In this document: positions 32,845-42,136 of the stretch, piece by piece | How positions within the stretch are numbered: position 1 is the first letter of the stretch | How the letters are laid out: every line of letters begins with the position of its first letter | NCBI GenBank assembly: GCA_031292055.1 | Contig: JARLHV010000070.1 | Span: forward strand, 34,193-98,192 | Direction of reading: 5' to 3' | DNA length: 64,000 nt | Source of the DNA: Desulfosporosinus sp. | Lineage (GTDB): Bacteria; Bacillota; Desulfitobacteriia; Desulfitobacteriales; Desulfitobacteriaceae | The notes under the pieces: model-generated | Seen by the model: only the letters and a program-made list of their open reading frames with translations | Database searches by the model: none | What the model was told of the DNA's origin: nothing | Program-made: the position numbers and the translations under genes

Positions 32845-34731
32845 CTAGATGCTAAAATCTCTGAAAACCAACTTATTATAATACGATTTTACCGGACCAT
32901 AATTAGTTATGGTATTACCTGCTAAATATAGTGTGTTCAGATGCGTTAAAGCACTCAATGAGGCAACACTAGAGATTGAGTTGTTATTTAAGATTAACAC
33001 TTTCAAGTTCGTTAATTTTTTTAAAGGAACTATGCCAGCATCGCTCAAAGAATTATAGCCTAATTCTAAATCCGTAAGATTATTGAACATATCCAACCCA
33101 CTGAGATCCGAAATATATTTTCCATTGGCTACTAATTTGGTAATCTTCAAAACATCACTTAAATAGAGAGTATTACCATAGGTTAACCCTGTCAGCTGAT
33201 ACCTCACCGCTGCAGCTAAATTTCCGTCCTTAATATTAACTACCTGATTGGCCACCACCTTTAAGGAAAGGGTCACTTTCTGGCTAACTCCCTCAACAGT
33301 TCCTTGAAAGCTATAACTTCCGATCTTAGAGAGCGAAGTGTTCGTGGCACTGACATTCCAGCTCACCGGATACTGTTGAAGCGTATTGTCACTCAGTAAC
33401 CCTGAGACAGTAGACGGAAACGCATAGGAAAATCCTTGAGCTGCTACCGCGTTAATAGTGTCGAATTTTACCGTCCCTGCAGCAAGATCGACCGTCAAGC
33501 TGAGAGTTACTGTACCAGCGTAATCTTGTATGGTACCCGAATAGGTATAAATCGTTTTGGTGCTATCCGGATTATTGTACAAGACATTATTATTACTGCC
33601 CGACTGTCCCGTATTGACCGAAGAAAGGCTCCAGGTTACGGGCACTTGCACCTGTGAATTATCAGACAAAGTTGCTGGGACAGTCTTCGGCAATTGATAC
33701 TTCTGTTTATCCGCAACACTATCCGTAATAGCGTCCACCGAAACAATCTGCGCTGGTAGTGATTGCAGCCTCGATGCTGTCTGCGCACTAATCGCTGCCT
33801 CTCCGCCCACAATAGTAAGGTCATGGACAAGCTTAGAACCCAACAAAGTCGCCACCGAATCTGGAACCCCATCTTTGGGGAGTAAAAAAACGGGTGCTTG
33901 ATATTTTTGTGCTAAAGCAGAGGCTGCCAAGGCATCCGGATAATCACTGCCTGTTGCAACATAGACTGAATCAAAGTTCAGATTATCCGCAAAGCGTTTG
34001 ATTAGGTTACTATTTCTTTCATAAAGGTCGTTGCCGCTAATTATTTCTGCATTGGGAAGTTGATTAACCAAATTGTCACTGAGTTCATTACTTCCATTAA
34101 GAGCATAAAGATTAGGAATTTTGCTACTCTTCAAATAAGCTTGAGTTGTCGCAGGAAGAGTATCCGGTGGAACGAGCAGAATTGGCATCCCTTGCGCAGC
34201 AGCTACAGGGGCCGCAGACAGAGCATCTGGAAAATCCAATCCTGTGGTAACGAAAGCCCCTTTAGTACTTCCTAAAGCTTTAGCAATTTGAACGGAGGTA
34301 TCATAACGATCCAGACCAGCTATCCGTGTAGTGCTGATGCTTAACTTTGCCAACTGACTCTCGATATTCCCGGAGATTGCACCTAAACCGCCGATTAAGT
34401 AAACTTTCTTGACCTTGAGACGTTTCAACTCCGACGCTGTGTCATCGTTTAGAGCGGCGGATTCTGTCAGTAAAATAGGTGCCTTGTATTTATGAGCCAG
34501 CGGAGCAGCACTTATGGCATCCGGAAAATCCTCTCCTGTCGCCAGAATTGCCGTAGCTGCGCCATCCGGCCAGCCCGTCTGACTAATAGCCACTGCCGTC
34601 TTATATCGGTCTGCACCCATAATGCGGGTACTGGTAGTTGAAGCCCATGCCTTAGAAGCAACGAGCAGATTAACCAGCACAAGTAGGCTAAATAGGGTAG
34701 AAAAAACAAAACTTCTTTTCTGGACTAGCAA
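32845..34731 (-). CDS. Secreted surface protein: three CWB2 repeats, Ig-like domains, leucine-rich repeats
   Basis: 628 residues with a signal peptide (about 1-30, cleaved near SKAWA). Three cell-wall-binding type 2 repeats (about 35-330) show the GADRYKTAVAIS, GLDRYDTSVQIAKA and NDLYERNSNLIKRF openings and FPDALSAAP-type cores; they attach proteins to secondary wall polymers. Two bacterial Ig-like domains follow (about 330-500, with VTWSLSS and VSWNVSA motifs), then leucine-rich repeats (about 535-620: LTDLELGYNSLSD, LKVLILNNNSISS). The start is TTG (34731) after GGGGGAG. Role: probably adhesion or surface-layer structure. Confidence 0.9.
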   Translation of the reverse strand: MLVQKRSFVFSTLFSLLVLVNLLVASKAWASTTSTRIMGADRYKTAVAISQTGWPDGAATAILATGEDFPDAISAAPLAHKYKAPILLTESAALNDDTASELKRLKVKKVYLIGGLGAISGNIESQLAKLSISTTRIAGLDRYDTSVQIAKALGSTKGAFVTTGLDFPDALSAAPVAAAQGMPILLVPPDTLPATTQAYLKSSKIPNLYALNGSNELSDNLVNQLPNAEIISGNDLYERNSNLIKRFADNLNFDSVYVATGSDYPDALAASALAQKYQAPVFLLPKDGVPDSVATLLGSKLVHDLTIVGGEAAISAQTASRLQSLPAQIVSVDAITDSVADKQKYQLPKTVPATLSDNSQVQVPVTWSLSSVNTGQSGSNNNVLYNNPDSTKTIYTYSGTIQDYAGTVTLSLTVDLAAGTVKFDTINAVAAQGFSYAFPSTVSGLLSDNTLQQYPVSWNVSATNTSLSKIGSYSFQGTVEGVSQKVTLSLKVVANQVVNIKDGNLAAAVRYQLTGLTYGNTLYLSDVLKITKLVANGKYISDLSGLDMFNNLTDLELGYNSLSDAGIVPLKKLTNLKVLILNNNSISSVASLSALTHLNTLYLAGNTITNYGPVKSYYNKLVFRDFSI

Positions 34732-34817
34732 TAAAACTCCCCCTTTGTTTAATACTCAATTCAAGTGTTAAACAATGTATCAGAAGTGCCCTGATTTTAC
34801 CTTAACTACGTGCCCAA

Positions 34818-35474
34818 TCAGGCTTCCCAATTCTTCTGGTTCAACCCCGCCATAATCTTTTGCACATAGGCCTGAGTTTCCTTGTAGGGTGGAACCCCAT
34901 TATATTTAGCAACGGCACCTGGCCCAGCATTATAGGCAGCTAAGGCCAGCGGAACATTTCCTTGAAAACGATCGAGGAGATCCTTTAAAAGATGAGTTCC
35001 TCCATCCAGGTTTTGTGTCGAATCATAGCCATCTTGCACCCCATAAGTCGCTGCCGTTCCTGGCATCAACTGCATCAAACCCATGGCTCCGGCCTGTGAT
35101 GTTGCTTTGGGATTAAAGCCTGACTCCGCTTTGACCACCTGCTGAATTAGATTTGGATCAACCCCATATTTTTGAGCCATCGAGTTAATAACATTGTCTA
35201 TCGAACCAACGTTTCCACTCTTCGTCTGGAGAGTAGAGGCTAACGGATCACCCTTAAGCGGCGCTGTGGCAGGTATATCGTTTACTTGACTAGTTAACCC
35301 TTGGGAAGCAGTTGTTCCAGCTCCAAGGGCAGCTTGAAATAAAGTAGCAAAAAGTTGCGAGTCGGAATTACCGCTTTCTCCTCCAGCCTCAGATGATCCC
35401 GTCTGGTCCGTTGTCTGCCAAGCCGCACTCATCTGTTGAAATTGAAACAAGAGCAGCATTTGAGCGACATTCAT
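34818..35474 (-). CDS. Lytic transglycosylase (SLT domain)
   Basis: 218 residues. The C-terminal half is a soluble lytic transglycosylase domain: catalytic Glu in [10 protein letters not shown], then [13 protein letters not shown] and [12 protein letters not shown]. The N-terminus ([10 protein letters not shown]) has no clear signal peptide, as in flagellar SLT proteins exported by the flagellar type III system. Placement at the end of the flagellar cluster suggests it opens peptidoglycan for the rod, like FlgJ. AAAGGAGG precedes the ATG. Confidence 0.9.
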   Translation of the reverse strand: MNVAQMLLLFQFQQMSAAWQTTDQTGSSEAGGESGNSDSQLFATLFQAALGAGTTASQGLTSQVNDIPATAPLKGDPLASTLQTKSGNVGSIDNVINSMAQKYGVDPNLIQQVVKAESGFNPKATSQAGAMGLMQLMPGTAATYGVQDGYDSTQNLDGGTHLLKDLLDRFQGNVPLALAAYNAGPGAVAKYNGVPPYKETQAYVQKIMAGLNQKNWEA

Positions 35475-35535
35475 ACCAGCAAACCTCCTTTCACTATCCT
35501 TAAATCAGTAGCCCCAAACGCCAAGAACTCTATTT

Positions 35536-36003
35536 TTAAGTTAATTGACTCAACCCCTGAACCTCATTACTTTCCAGAATTTGTTCGGGAATGAGTTGTA
35601 TGATAATCCGATCCGGAAGATTGACGATTCCGCCGATAAAAGCAGCAGTAATCAGCGCTGGAGGCGGAACAATATTCTCCAGGATTCGCACCTCCCGAAC
35701 TTGGTCCACAGCAAACCCTACGAAACTCCCATGAACTTCAGTGATTAAGGCAAAGACATTTTTGGTTAGGGTTGGATCGTCTGAGGTTATTACTTTTTCT
35801 CCATTATCTCCATTAATACCAAACCGCACATGTAAATCAATCAGAGGAATCGCCAGGCCTCGTAGGTTAATCAGACCACGCACGTAGGCAGGAGCTTGCG
35901 GAACCGCGCGCACCTCTCCTAAACGGGTAATTTCCCGTACCACTTCAATAGGCATCGCATACTCTTCTTGACCTAAAGTAAAAATGACGACTTGAACTGC
36001 CAT
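35536..36003 (-). CDS. cheW: Chemotaxis coupling protein CheW (cluster end copy)
   Basis: 155 residues. CheW links receptors to CheA. The fold markers VVIFTLGQEEYAMPIEVVRE, NLRGLAIPLIDLHVRFG and VDQVREV are clear. The ATG at 36003 is used because AGAGGAT lies about ten bases before it; a GTG at 36012 is too close. A second CheW lies at 63320, so the cluster is bracketed by CheW genes. Confidence 0.92.
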   Translation of the reverse strand: MAVQVVIFTLGQEEYAMPIEVVREITRLGEVRAVPQAPAYVRGLINLRGLAIPLIDLHVRFGINGDNGEKVITSDDPTLTKNVFALITEVHGSFVGFAVDQVREVRILENIVPPPALITAAFIGGIVNLPDRIIIQLIPEQILESNEVQGLSQLT

Positions 36004-36020
36004 ACTGACCACATCCTCTA

Positions 36021-36764
36021 CTAAATCTTCCCGACCTCATTGACTGCCTTATCGAGCATCGAGTCTTCGGTCTGGATCACTTTTTGATTGGCTTCATAGG
36101 CTTTCATAACCGTCATCATTTGCACCATTTGTCCGGAAATATCGACGTTAGAAGCTTCAATCGATCCCTGAAGAACTTGAGCGGTAGCCGACGCTTGAAC
36201 CGGCTGAGATGAACTATATAAGGATTGTCCTTCACGTTGTAAAGCATTCGCCGGAATATCTACAACCCGCAAGCGATCGAGACTCTGGCCTTTATCCATA
36301 ACAGTGCCATCTGCCTTGACGCTAAAGTCGGAACTGAGTGGACCGATGGGGCCCTTTACACCCAGCACAGCATTTCCATCGGAAGTTTGAAGCATCCCAT
36401 TGCTGTCTGTCTGGAATTGGCCATTGCGCGTATACCGTTCTCCCCCCGGCGTCTGAACGACAAAATATCCTGGTGACGTTAACGCCAAGTCTGTCTTAAC
36501 GTCTGTCGTTTGTATCGACCCTTGAACATTAGAACGGGCGGCACGATCAACCCCAACTCCCGTCCCCATCCCACCAATCGGAACTACTTCTGAAGCCTGA
36601 TTTCCACCGACACGTTCAATCATCTGCGCAGGGAAGGAAATATTACTGGCCTGCTCTTCTTTATAACCTGGCGTCTTCACATTGGCAACATTATCCCCGA
36701 TAACTTCACTGCGCGTTTGAGCGGCCAACATACCTGTAGCTGAAGTATAGAGTCCTCGAATCAC
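36021..36764 (-). CDS. Flagellar rod/hook family protein, FlgF/FlhO-like
   Basis: 247 residues. The N-terminal MIRGLYTSATGMLAAQTRSE and NVANVKTPGYKEE signature, the central SPGYFVVQTPGGERYTRNG box and the C-terminal coiled segment SNVDISGQMVQMMTVMKAYE mark the FlgE/F/G family. Length and start resemble FlgF or Bacillus FlhO (distal or proximal rod). It starts with GTG after AGGTGGGG. It lies directly after flgB. Confidence 0.88.
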   Translation of the reverse strand: MIRGLYTSATGMLAAQTRSEVIGDNVANVKTPGYKEEQASNISFPAQMIERVGGNQASEVVPIGGMGTGVGVDRAARSNVQGSIQTTDVKTDLALTSPGYFVVQTPGGERYTRNGQFQTDSNGMLQTSDGNAVLGVKGPIGPLSSDFSVKADGTVMDKGQSLDRLRVVDIPANALQREGQSLYSSSQPVQASATAQVLQGSIEASNVDISGQMVQMMTVMKAYEANQKVIQTEDSMLDKAVNEVGKI

Positions 36765-36825
36765 TTTCTACCCCACCTTTTTCAATTATTCAGGGATTGC
36801 TAAACTGTCAATTCCTGAATTGCCT

Positions 36826-37224
36826 CTACTTTATGACCATCCGCAGAAGACTTAATTGCAAAGAGATAGCGGTGGTGAGAGAATTATAGTAGAGGCCATT
36901 TTCAGCCACCTTAGACATTTCGCTATCAACATCCACGTTATTACCATCATTACGCATACTTGTCGATTGATCCGTCACAATACCGGAACTACTCCCGTCT
37001 GTAAGACCAGAAATATGCTGTGGAACCGTCAGCTTCATCGCTAGAGTACTGCTCTGATCCCCTAAGGCAGCTCCTAGTACTGTTTGAAAATCAACATCAG
37101 AGCGTTTAAAGTTTGGAGTATCTATATTCGCTATATTATTAGACAGCACCTGTTGCCTCATACTTGAAGCCTCAAGCCCTTTCTGTAAAACGTTTAAAAC
37201 AGGCCGATCTAACCAACCTGACAT
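36826..37224 (-). CDS. flgB: Flagellar basal-body rod protein FlgB
   Basis: 132 residues, the normal FlgB size, beginning MSGWLDRPVLNVLQKGLEAS with the SNNIANIDTPNFKR signature and a C-terminal helix QLSLLRMVIK. The ATG at 37224 follows AAGGAGG. FlgB is the innermost rod subunit and normally sits directly before flgC; here flgC is 24 kb upstream in the cluster, and flgB is between flgG and the FlgF-like gene. Confidence 0.92.
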   Translation of the reverse strand: MSGWLDRPVLNVLQKGLEASSMRQQVLSNNIANIDTPNFKRSDVDFQTVLGAALGDQSSTLAMKLTVPQHISGLTDGSSSGIVTDQSTSMRNDGNNVDVDSEMSKVAENGLYYNSLTTAISLQLSLLRMVIK

Positions 37225-37229
37225 CTGGT

Positions 37230-38018
37230 TTACCTCCTTATGGAATTCGCAGTACCCCACATTTGGTCTCCATCCGAAACAAGTCTGGCGTTCATTTGAT
37301 AAGCGCGCTGAACCTGAAGCAGATCGGTCATCGAGTCCGCTAAATCCACATTAGACTGTTCCAGGGATTGACCATGAATCGTTCCTAAGACTTGATTTCC
37401 TATTGTAGTACCCGGCTGCCCGACCTGTGGTGTACCCGAATTAACAGTGGACATAAAAAGGTTGTCCCCAGTTTTTTGTAATCCCTCAGGATTTTGAAAT
37501 CCGACAAGAGAGATCTGTCCCAATATCCGCTTTGCGCCCGCGCTAACTCCTGTTATTTCACCATTAGAAGCCACTGACAATTCTGTCGCGTCAGCTGGAA
37601 TCAGGCTTTTCGGTTGTACAACATTTCCTTGCCCATCCGTAAGCTGCCCAGACCCATCCACATGGAAATTCCCCACCCGAGTGTAGCTCGTCGTTCCGTC
37701 CGGTGTCTTGACCTGAAAAAAACCCGCTCCGTCAATCCCTAAATCCAACGGGCTATCTGAGTGGGTCAAAGTACCTTGTTTAAAATCCGTTCCTATAGCG
37801 GAATACACTACTCCAGACCCAAGGCCCAGAGTAACGCCACCTGTAGTTCCTCCGGTTTTTGTATTCCCAGCACTCACCTCTACGGACAAAGCCTCCGCAA
37901 AATCCGCCTGACTTGCTTTAAAGCCAAGTGTGTTCACATTGGCCAGATTATTACCTATGGTATCCATCGCTACCTGCTGGGCACGAAGCCCCGATGCAGC
38001 AGTTCCTATGAGGCGCAT
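37230..38018 (-). CDS. flgG: Flagellar distal rod protein FlgG
   Basis: 262 residues. The start MRLIGTAASGLRAQQVAMDT with IGNNLANVNTLGFK, the GAGFFQVKTPDG box, and the C-terminal LEQSNVDLADSMTDLLQVQR followed by AYQMNARLVSDGDQM are typical of FlgG. The product forms the distal rod joining the hook. GGAGGG precedes the ATG. Confidence 0.92.
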   Translation of the reverse strand: MRLIGTAASGLRAQQVAMDTIGNNLANVNTLGFKASQADFAEALSVEVSAGNTKTGGTTGGVTLGLGSGVVYSAIGTDFKQGTLTHSDSPLDLGIDGAGFFQVKTPDGTTSYTRVGNFHVDGSGQLTDGQGNVVQPKSLIPADATELSVASNGEITGVSAGAKRILGQISLVGFQNPEGLQKTGDNLFMSTVNSGTPQVGQPGTTIGNQVLGTIHGQSLEQSNVDLADSMTDLLQVQRAYQMNARLVSDGDQMWGTANSIRR

Positions 38019-38060
38019 GAGGCAACCCTCCGTCTTTTCAAAATGAGTTAAAGCCTAAGT

Positions 38061-39482
38061 TTATTGACGCTTAAGATCGATCAGTTCTTGCAATAAGGAG
38101 TCCGATACAGTGATCACCCTTGAGTTGGCCTGGAAGCCACGCTGGGCCGTGATCATATCAGTCATTTCTGTGGAAAGGTCGACGTTAGACATTTCGAGAG
38201 TATCTGCAGCAACGGTGGCACGACCACCATCACCTGCCGCACCAATACTCGCCGCCCCAGAATTGGTAGTCTGCGTGTAAAAACTTCCGCCCGTATTCTG
38301 GAGACCCGTTTCATTGGCGAATAAAGCTACTTCGATTTGAGCTATTTTATGATTCACTGTGTCGACGCCATTACTGTACGCTCCAGTAATCACGCCATTT
38401 TGATCGATGCTAAAGCTTGTTAGAGTATGAGCTTTGTTCGTAAAATCATAACTGATCGATGGTGCTGCTATCGTAGGAGTAGCCGTACCCGTCCCATCCG
38501 TCCCAAAAGTAATCTGATATTTTCCATTCACTGCCTTTACCGAATATTCCCCATCGCCCGGCGTAGCGGCAGTTGTTAAGGTATACGGGGTATTCGTCCC
38601 ACCAGCATCATTATACACAGTTGCTCCCGCTGCCGGAGCATAATCCACTGTCGCTGTATTATTCAAATCAGTAACTGTACCCATGTTCGCCAGAGGCACA
38701 TAACTCAAGTTTAATCCGCCAGGAGGCGTAGTGTAAGAACTAGGGGGGACAAAACCTTGAGCAAAGGTTATGATTCCAGTGGTTGCATCATAGGAGAATT
38801 GACCTGTCGTAGGGTCTGAAGATACCTTCGTCATCCCATCGATCGTTACATTTGTTGCGTTAGGTGAACCAGTATCATAGGTTGCCGGAACAACGGGGGG
38901 GCCTGAAGATTCGGCTGTAAATGTTCCTGTCGTCGGTGAATCATTTAATAACACGGAAGTAGTGGCAACCGGCATGCCACTATCAGTTGCTAAGGTATCC
39001 CCTAGATTAAAGTTTATATCCCCAGTTTTACTCCAGTCAGGAGTCGTTGTATCATCTGCGTTCCAACTGTACCCTTGAACCTTAGCTCCAGTTGCCGGAT
39101 CGACTAGATTACCAGCAGTATCTTTGTCAAATCCACCCGCTCGTGTAAATACTTGCTGCCCGTTATTATCCAATACAAAGAATCCTGACCCTTGCAGCAT
39201 CAGATCCGTATCTTTTCCCGTCGTTTCTGAATTTCCCGCAGTCATAATCTGATTGATAGAGCCCAGCATCGAACCCATACCGACTTGCGCCGGATTAGTT
39301 CCCCCCTGAGTCGTGGTAGGGGCTGAAGCCCCTTTCATAGTTTGACTCAATGCCGTTGCAAAGGTCACATCGCTCTCCTTAAAACCCGTGGTATTGACAT
39401 TGGCAATATTATTCCCGATAACATCCATTTTGATCTGGTGATTTTTCAAGCCAGAAATGGCGGAATATAACGAACCCATCAT
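38061..39482 (-). CDS. flgE: Flagellar hook protein FlgE
   Basis: 473 residues from the ATG at 39482 (GGAGG ten bases upstream; 39479 is also possible). MMGSLYSAISGLKNHQIKMD and IGNNIANVNTTGFKESD open it; LQGSGFFVLDNNGQQVFTRA is the family core box; the end EMSNVDLSTEMTDMITAQRG completes the coiled coil. The variable middle is Thr/Gly/Asp/Pro-rich, as surface domains of hook proteins usually are. It follows flgD, its cap, as expected. Confidence 0.93.
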   Translation of the reverse strand: MMGSLYSAISGLKNHQIKMDVIGNNIANVNTTGFKESDVTFATALSQTMKGASAPTTTQGGTNPAQVGMGSMLGSINQIMTAGNSETTGKDTDLMLQGSGFFVLDNNGQQVFTRAGGFDKDTAGNLVDPATGAKVQGYSWNADDTTTPDWSKTGDINFNLGDTLATDSGMPVATTSVLLNDSPTTGTFTAESSGPPVVPATYDTGSPNATNVTIDGMTKVSSDPTTGQFSYDATTGIITFAQGFVPPSSYTTPPGGLNLSYVPLANMGTVTDLNNTATVDYAPAAGATVYNDAGGTNTPYTLTTAATPGDGEYSVKAVNGKYQITFGTDGTGTATPTIAAPSISYDFTNKAHTLTSFSIDQNGVITGAYSNGVDTVNHKIAQIEVALFANETGLQNTGGSFYTQTTNSGAASIGAAGDGGRATVAADTLEMSNVDLSTEMTDMITAQRGFQANSRVITVSDSLLQELIDLKRQ

Positions 39483-39581
39483 GAGATGCATTCCTCCTCT
39501 TTCGCTAAATTTCGAATAGTAAGCCAGCACCTGCTGTATCGTGCTCCCGCTCGCTGTGCCTATCTCATCAGTGCTTCCTGT

Positions 39582-40079
39582 TTACGTGGAAGTTGGGGTT
39601 GTTTCAGAACTTGGATCCTGCACTAGGGTAATCGAACTCAACTCCAAATCTGCTGTCGTTCCGTCCGACTTGAGAATTTGCAGCTTGGGGTCGCCGTCCA
39701 GGGATTTTACGGCTTCAACCGTGCCCTCAATTGTGGTCACGCCATCCGTATCTAATCCGCTCACTGTTTTGCCGATCAAAGCTGCCCCTTGGGAGAGTGA
39801 TGATTGCTGAAGAAAATTGGTCATATTTGTATTCAGGGTATCTATGGATGTCGAGATATTTGTCATCTGCTCCAAGGAACTGAACTGAGCCATTTCGGCG
39901 ATAGATTGTGTGTCATCGGTCGGATTCATAGGATCTTGATTTTGCATCTGCGTAACTAACAACTTGAGGAAATCATCTTTCCCTAGCGAACTATTGCTAT
40001 CAGTTGAGGTTGTCTGGGTTCCACTTGTAGTACCAGACGTAGTGTTTGTAGAACTCGTCCCATTAATTGTTGTACTCAT
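39582..40079 (-). CDS. flgD: Flagellar hook capping protein FlgD
   Basis: 165 residues. A Ser/Thr-rich N-terminus leads into KDDFLKLLVTQMQNQDPMNP and AEMAQFSSLEQMTNI, the FlgD signature. The C-terminal part is shorter than in enteric FlgD. The protein caps the growing hook. It lies eight bases after fliK with AGGAGGG before the ATG. Confidence 0.93.
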   Translation of the reverse strand: MSTTINGTSSTNTTSGTTSGTQTTSTDSNSSLGKDDFLKLLVTQMQNQDPMNPTDDTQSIAEMAQFSSLEQMTNISTSIDTLNTNMTNFLQQSSLSQGAALIGKTVSGLDTDGVTTIEGTVEAVKSLDGDPKLQILKSDGTTADLELSSITLVQDPSSETTPTST

Positions 40080-40087
40080 AGTCCCTC

Positions 40088-41977
40088 CTATGCCGTGACA
40101 TTAATCTGGTTTTTCCCATCCTGTTCCGGGGAGAGGGGAAGAATGACAGAGCTTAGTTCCTCATCCTCATTAAGGAGTACGTTTTGCTGAAACGGCCTCC
40201 TTGAGCCATCTCCGTGAGAATTTTGTTGACGGTCTCCACCCTGCCCCATTTGTAACATGCCACAGTTTACCCCTTGGTTCGAAAGGGCTTGGCGCAAATC
40301 TGCGAGGTGATTCTGCAGAAGCTGCCCTGTTGCCGCTTCAGAAGCTTGAACCTGTAGATGGACCTGCCCATTCTCCCAATGCATATCAATTTGGATTTCC
40401 CCCAAATCTGCTGGATGAAGCTGAATGCCCAGTTGCTTTAAGTCCTGAGATCGGTTCAGCACTTGCTCACGTAAGGTGGTAGAAATCTGTTCCCAGACCG
40501 GAACAACACTCGTTTTCCCCTCGCCAACGTTTGCAACGACATTATTGCTTGCAACTCCAAGGCCTGCGCTTAAATTCGGATTTTGTACGTCTTTCAGTGC
40601 GGAGGGCTGCGGCGGATCTCCCTTGTGAATCTCTTCGTAAACGCCCTGAACATTTTTCGGAGTTTTATTTTCTTGAAAACCCACTTCGACTGACTTCTGC
40701 CGAGAGTCTCCGAGCATCACTGTCTCTTTATTAGATGTTACGGCTGAGTCTAAGGCATTTTCCATACCTTTTGGCTGGCTTGTGCTTGTGAATGTTTCCA
40801 AATGCCCTTTCGAAATCGGATCGATCCGGTCTCCTTCTGCTTGAAGTGTTTGCTGTCCTCCTTGAGAAGTTTTTGTGTCCTTTTCGCCCAGGCTTACGAT
40901 CGGGTAAAAGGCTGCCAGCAGTGCAGAGGCTTTCGCATTTAGCTCAGGGTTAACGCTGCTTTGCCCAGCGGTTATAACGTTAATTAACGATTGAATTTCC
41001 TTTTGACCCGTTAAAGCCTGACCGTTATTAACATCAGCATCCGCTAACGTCATCCAACCCTGAACGATCTTGACCATATCCTGACTGAAATCCTTCGTCC
41101 CAGCAATTCCTGAACCTAATGAAGTACGCTGTGGAGACGTGTCGGTAATTTCTCCAGAAAGTGTCCCTAAAAGATCTGCTATAACCTGTCCATAGTTATC
41201 CAACTCCGTGTTCTGATTTTGCACGGCTGTCACGGCAGATGGTTCGGAAGATTGGGTTGAAACTTCCTGAGGTGTTTTTGCATCTTTAGATGCTGGGCTT
41301 AGTATAAGGTTAAGTGCGGTTAGTAACGTAGAGGACTTCGCATTCAGCTCAGGGTTAACGCTACTTTGCCCAGTGGCAACCTGACCGTTATTAGCACCAT
41401 CCGCTAATGTCATCCAGCCCTGAACGATCTTGACCATATTTTGACTAAGATCCTTTGTCCCGGTATTCCCCAAACCTAATGGAGTCCCCTGTTGTGAAGT
41501 GTCGGCAATCTTTCCCGAAAGTGCCCCTAAAAGATCTGCTATAACCTGTCTATAGTTATCCAACTCCGTAATTTTAGGGTTATCCCCCTTAGCTTTCTGC
41601 GTGGTCATCCCTGACTGCGCAGAAACCTCATCTGAGGCCGGAGAGAGTAGATTCAATGATGAACTAGCAATTGTTGAATTCTCCGTTCTCTGGCTCACAG
41701 CATTTCCGGAATTGGCCTCCTTGCCTGCCGGAAGATCCCTCTGCAGCATTGGTTGTATTAGAAATGGAAGCACAAGATTAGCGTACCCTAGCTTACTTCC
41801 TTGTTCGTTCGGATTTTGTACGCTTGGCTCAGAACTGTCAGTACTCTGCTTCTTTTCTGATGCTTGTCCTACTCCAGAGGAGTTCTGCCCTTTCGGATTT
41901 GCGTTGGGAATCATGGCTATCGAGCCACTAAGCAACGCTGCAAAGACTCCAGCAGCGCCTTCAGAACTGCCGGCCAC
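40088..41977 (-). CDS. fliK: Flagellar hook-length control protein FliK
   Basis: At least 629 residues, long for FliK. The C-terminal substrate-switch domain is clear: LKQLGIQLHPADLGEIQIDM followed by VHLQVQASEAATGQLLQNHL. The N-terminal ruler region is Gln/Ser/Asn-rich and contains a duplicated 120-residue block. A GTG at 41977 (AAAGG eight bases before it) is the first standard start, but the frame stays open to 42062 and the best ribosome sites (AGGAGG at 42068, AGGAG at 42059) sit before ATC or ATT codons, so the true start may be further upstream and non-standard. Confidence 0.88.
   Translation of the reverse strand: MAGSSEGAAGVFAALLSGSIAMIPNANPKGQNSSGVGQASEKKQSTDSSEPSVQNPNEQGSKLGYANLVLPFLIQPMLQRDLPAGKEANSGNAVSQRTENSTIASSSLNLLSPASDEVSAQSGMTTQKAKGDNPKITELDNYRQVIADLLGALSGKIADTSQQGTPLGLGNTGTKDLSQNMVKIVQGWMTLADGANNGQVATGQSSVNPELNAKSSTLLTALNLILSPASKDAKTPQEVSTQSSEPSAVTAVQNQNTELDNYGQVIADLLGTLSGEITDTSPQRTSLGSGIAGTKDFSQDMVKIVQGWMTLADADVNNGQALTGQKEIQSLINVITAGQSSVNPELNAKASALLAAFYPIVSLGEKDTKTSQGGQQTLQAEGDRIDPISKGHLETFTSTSQPKGMENALDSAVTSNKETVMLGDSRQKSVEVGFQENKTPKNVQGVYEEIHKGDPPQPSALKDVQNPNLSAGLGVASNNVVANVGEGKTSVVPVWEQISTTLREQVLNRSQDLKQLGIQLHPADLGEIQIDMHWENGQVHLQVQASEAATGQLLQNHLADLRQALSNQGVNCGMLQMGQGGDRQQNSHGDGSRRPFQQNVLLNEDEELSSVILPLSPEQDGKNQINVTA
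40930..41580. repeat. Internal 360-bp duplication in fliK
   Basis: The blocks around 41401-41580 and 41041-41220 align at an exact 360-bp offset; for example 41521-41568 and 41161-41208 differ at two positions. The downstream parts (41300-41400 and 40930-41040) also match but the latter has an extra ~50 bp. In protein terms ELDNYRQVIADLLG (from residue 138) repeats as ELDNYGQVIADLLG (from residue 258). Confidence 0.9.
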
Positions 41978-42136
41978 GTCTTTTACCTTTAGAGTTGCTG
42001 ATTTCTCCAGTTTATTTCCACCCTTGAAGGTATCCGCAAGGACATGAATAGCTACGATCTCCTATCACCTCCTACTTAGACATCTATCAACTGTATCGGC
42101 AAAATCCTAATAAAACATTAGGACGCTTATTTTCTA

